Assembly: GCF_037137075.1 (NCBI RefSeq) | Contig: NZ_JBBBNV010000010.1 | Location: 62,001-126,000, forward strand | Reading direction: 5' to 3' | DNA: 64,000 nt | From: JBBBNV01 sp037137075 | GTDB lineage: Bacteria > Bacillota > Bacilli > Paenibacillales > NBRC-103111 | Part shown: positions 61,560 through 64,000 of the stretch, in pieces | Numbering within the stretch: the stretch's first letter is position 1 | How the letters are laid out: each line of letters opens with the position of its first letter | Made by a program: the position numbers and the translations under genes | Notes under the pieces: generated by a model | What the model was told of the DNA's origin: nothing | Seen by the model: the letters and a program-made list of their open reading frames with translations, nothing else | The model's database searches: none

Positions 61560-62384
61560 ATGTATGAATTATGGCATTCCATTATTATTGGCATCGTCGA
61601 AGGGCTGACTGAATTCCTTCCGGTATCGTCCACAGGACACATGATTTTGACAAGCGATTTGCTCGGTTATCCGCATGACGATGTTGTCATGCAGACCTTT
61701 GAGATCGTGATTCAGCTCGGGGCGATTTTGGCCGTCTTGATTTTGTATTGGAAGCGGGTGCTGCGGCTGTTCGGGTGGCGCGATCCTTCGGCTCCGCCAA
61801 GCGCAAGCGGCGGAAGAATGAACCTCCTGCACGTGCTGATTGCAATCGTCCCGGCGATGGGCATCGGATTTTTTATTGATGATTTTATTGAACAATATTT
61901 ATTTTCACCGTATACGGTGCTGATTGGTCTGGTGCTGGGCGGAATTTTCCTCATTGTGGGGGAAAAGCAGCAGCCGGCTGTTACGGCGCGGGATATGGAC
62001 GATCTGACTTACCGTCAGGCGCTGTTTATCGGCTTGTCGCAGTGCCTTGCGCTGTGGCCGGGCTTCTCCCGTTCGGGAGCGACGATTGCCGGGGGGATGC
62101 TGGCGGGCGTAAGCCGTGCCGCTTCAGCGGATTTCACCTTCCTGATTGCAATTCCGGTGATGTTCGCCGCGTCAGGCTATAAGCTTCTCAAAAACTATGA
62201 ATATCTCAGCATGGACTATTTCGGCTTTTTCGCGGTTGGCTTCGTGGTTTCCTTTATTGTGGCGCTGCTGGCGGTGCTGTGGTTCATCCGCCTGGTTTCC
62301 CGTTTGGACCTGTCTTACTTCGCGTATTACCGTTTTATTGCGGCGGGTGCGTTTCTGATCTACATTTTGCTTGGAAAGCTGTAA
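61560..62384 (+). CDS. uppP: Undecaprenyl-diphosphatase UppP (BacA)
   Basis: A 274-residue polytopic enzyme that recycles the lipid carrier by converting undecaprenyl diphosphate to the monophosphate, needed for wall and EPS synthesis. Catalytic motifs EGLTEFLPVSSTGHM and PGFSRSGATIAGGMLAGVSR are intact, with about eight TM segments. Start at ATG 61560 matches family N-termini; ATG 61503 lies in the -10 box and cannot be used by that promoter. The SD is weak (GAGAGG about 13 nt away). Confidence 0.92.
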   Translation: MYELWHSIIIGIVEGLTEFLPVSSTGHMILTSDLLGYPHDDVVMQTFEIVIQLGAILAVLILYWKRVLRLFGWRDPSAPPSASGGRMNLLHVLIAIVPAMGIGFFIDDFIEQYLFSPYTVLIGLVLGGIFLIVGEKQQPAVTARDMDDLTYRQALFIGLSQCLALWPGFSRSGATIAGGMLAGVSRAASADFTFLIAIPVMFAASGYKLLKNYEYLSMDYFGFFAVGFVVSFIVALLAVLWFIRLVSRLDLSYFAYYRFIAAGAFLIYILLGKL

Positions 62385-62442
62385 GGCGGCAGAGCCTGAC
62401 GGAAACAGGCTTCCAGCCGGGCAAAGAATAGGACAAGCACGA

Positions 62443-62472
62443 AAACCGGCTCGAATGGAGTCGGTTTTTGTA
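62443..62472 (+). terminator. uppP terminator
   Basis: AACCGGCTC/GAGTCGGTT stem with one mismatch (62444-62452 with 62458-62466) and T-run. Confidence 0.75.
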
Positions 62473-62549
62473 TTGCTCTTTTTTGAATAATCGGCTACAT
62501 TAACATTAACAGTGCCTAGCATATATTCAAAGAACGAGAGGCTAAACCG

Positions 62550-63635
62550 ATGCGCTTACTATCTATTCGTTCCTGTAGAGCCGGCATGCGGCTGGGAAAA
62601 AAAATATACAGTGAAGAAGGCCTCGTTCTTCTTGGAGAGCATGTTGAATTAACGGATGCCCTTATCCGCCGTTTGGATCAGCTTGGGATTAATTATGTGT
62701 ACGTGGAAGATCCGCGGACCGATGATATCACTGTGCCGGACATGATTACGGATGAGACCCGCCGCCGGGCGATGGGGGAAATTCGCGGCCAGTTCCGGAA
62801 GCTGATGGACGAATCCACCCGGAGAAAAGGCGCGCCCGCACTTCAGCTCAGCAAAACGTTCGGAAGCGTGCTGAATATGGTCATCGACGATTTGAGCCGT
62901 CATGAGACGGCGATGGCCATGCTCATGAATTTAAGCATCTGTGATCATTATTTGTACCAGCATTCCCTGAATGTATGTGTGTATTCCACGATGCTCGGCA
63001 TGTGCGCAGGCTATTCACAGGATGAGCTGTTCACGCTGGGACTCGGCGCGCTGCTGCACGATATCGGCAAAACACAAATTTCTATGGATTTGCTAAATAA
63101 ACCGGGCTCCTTGACGGCCAGCGAATTCGATGCGATGAAAAGGCATGCGGAGATCGGCTACAGGCTGCTGAAGGATGAGCCCAACATTCCGCTTTTATCC
63201 GCGCACTGCGCTTTCCAGCATCATGAACGGCTGGATGGAAGCGGCTATCCGCGGGGAATCGGAGGAAGCGAAATTCACGATTTCGCGCGCTGGATCGGGC
63301 TGGTGGATTCCTATGACGCCATGACGACTCACCGCGTCTACCGCGGGGCGATGCTGCCCCACCAGGCGCTTGAGGTTTTGTATACCGGTTCCGGCACGCT
63401 GTATGATAAGGACAAGATCGAATTGTTCCGCGACCGGGTCGCCATTTATCCGCTAGGCTTGTCCGTGCAGCTGAATACCGGGGAAACCGGTGTGGTCGTT
63501 GATATTAACGCGAATTACCCGGCCCGTCCCATTGTACGTATCCTGCAGGATGCGGACGGCCAGGAGACGGCCCCTTATGAAGTGGACTTATCCAAACAAC
63601 ATACGCTGCTCATTACGAATGTCAGTGAAGCTTGA
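62550..63635 (+). CDS. HD-GYP domain phosphodiesterase
   Basis: A 361-residue protein: N-terminal about 120 residues of the DUF3391-like kind, then HD-GYP with LLHDIGKTQI, QHHERLDGSGYP and DSYDAMTTHRVYR, complete with all metal-site residues. It hydrolyses cyclic di-GMP. GAGAGG precedes ATG 62550. Unlike the 56054 protein, the GYP motif is canonical. Confidence 0.9.
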   Translation: MRLLSIRSCRAGMRLGKKIYSEEGLVLLGEHVELTDALIRRLDQLGINYVYVEDPRTDDITVPDMITDETRRRAMGEIRGQFRKLMDESTRRKGAPALQLSKTFGSVLNMVIDDLSRHETAMAMLMNLSICDHYLYQHSLNVCVYSTMLGMCAGYSQDELFTLGLGALLHDIGKTQISMDLLNKPGSLTASEFDAMKRHAEIGYRLLKDEPNIPLLSAHCAFQHHERLDGSGYPRGIGGSEIHDFARWIGLVDSYDAMTTHRVYRGAMLPHQALEVLYTGSGTLYDKDKIELFRDRVAIYPLGLSVQLNTGETGVVVDINANYPARPIVRILQDADGQETAPYEVDLSKQHTLLITNVSEA

Positions 63636-63645
63636 CCACTGGCGG

Positions 63646-63668
63646 GCGCTGGGCAGCGCTTTTTTTTT
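63646..63668 (+). terminator. Rho-independent terminator after the HD-GYP gene
   Basis: GCGCT/AGCGC stem, GGGC loop, T9. Confidence 0.8.
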
Positions 63669-63903
63669 GATTTAGTTCCCCCCCTGTAACCCTATCCCCA
63701 TTCGGTGAAAAACAACCGGAGCCGAATCGGCCGGTGCAGCGATCGCGGCTTTCTTGCAGGCCGAGCTTCGACGAGCCGGGGGAAGCCCGGGAGAGCAAAT
63801 AAAGATAAGTTTGCCCGTAACCGGACAATGCGAAGTGCAGACGGGCCGGTCTGGCTTGTTTATAATGGATGGGTAAACGATCTGAGAGAGGAAGGGTGCC
63901 TTC

Positions 63904-64000
63904 GTGACCGCCACATTTCGTAATCCGATTTTGCCGGGCTTTTACCCGGATCCGTCCATTTGCCGGGTGGGTGACGACTATTATTTAGTTACGTCCACCT
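63904..64000 (+). CDS. GH43-family glycosidase, N-terminal fragment (cut by window edge)
   Basis: GTG 63904 with AGGAAGGG upstream opens a frame that runs off the window. The first 32 residues include NPILPGFYPDPSICRVGDDYY, the hallmark start of GH43 beta-xylosidases/arabinofuranosidases with the catalytic-base Asp in YPDPS. It has no signal peptide in view, suggesting a cytoplasmic enzyme acting on imported xylo- or arabino-oligosaccharides. Confidence 0.85.
   Translation, partial: MTATFRNPILPGFYPDPSICRVGDDYYLVTST

Noticed and set aside
1..64000. CRISPR arrays, tRNA, rRNA or intact insertion sequences
   Set aside because: Reading through the window I saw no regularly spaced direct repeats of CRISPR type, no tRNA-like cloverleaf with CCA/T-loop, no rRNA text and no transposase.

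Overview
The window looks like chromosome from a high-GC, spore-forming Bacillota, most likely a Paenibacillaceae member. Reasons: strong GGAGG-type ribosome binding sites throughout, TTG/GTG starts, a Bacillus-type suf order, mtnA/mtnK, a YunD-like nucleotidase, HD-GYP proteins, lipoproteins, and an exopolysaccharide (EPS) locus with a separate transmembrane modulator and cytoplasmic tyrosine-kinase-like protein (the Gram-positive split). The species call is inference; no rRNA or tRNA gene was seen.

Layout. 1-3.3 kb: end of a permease, two family-3 acyltransferases and a small XRE regulator. 3.4-6.2 kb: a divergent, probably secreted clan GH-A-like glycosidase with a PA14 domain. 6.3-11.1 kb: a RiPP-like peptide locus (nucleotidyltransferase-like protein, HprK-like kinase, PqqD-like recognition protein, S26-type peptidase, exporter ABC protein) closed by a convergent 48-codon gene with a leader-plus-Cys-core layout typical of a RiPP precursor. 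11.2-36.6 kb: a 21-gene Wzx/Wzy-type EPS operon with a candidate EAR/epsC-type antitermination RNA between genes 2 and 3. 36.8-42.6 kb: a second regulatory/accessory block (degenerate HprK paralogue, second XRE regulator, hexapeptide transferase, VanZ-like protein, another glycosyltransferase and acyltransferase). 42.7-64 kb: mostly core genes (mtnA-mtnK, sufCDSB without sufU, NlpC/P60 lipoprotein, two HD-GYP proteins, MoeB/ThiF-like and fused MoaD-MoaE, yunD, uppP, start of a GH43), plus several tiny genes, a frameshifted secreted protein, a Met-rich small protein and a group II intron relic.

How it hangs together. A palindrome GATAC-N5-GTATC occurs in at least nine perfect copies (plus two one-mismatch copies), all in intergenic regions upstream of genes of this cluster. 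At three promoters (RiPP operon, EPS operon, 39.8-kb glycosyltransferase operon) one copy exactly fills the 17-bp spacer between -35 and -10 and a second lies just downstream. The two XRE proteins, at 1.9 and 38.3 kb, have nearly identical recognition regions and are the obvious candidate repressors. I therefore read 0.5-42.6 kb as one co-regulated surface-polysaccharide plus modified-peptide island, logically similar to SinR control of eps in Bacillus but with a different operator. Several enzymes in it lack key residues: kinase P-loop Lys to Arg, an HprK paralogue without a P-loop, and two acyltransferases without the usual TM1 histidine.
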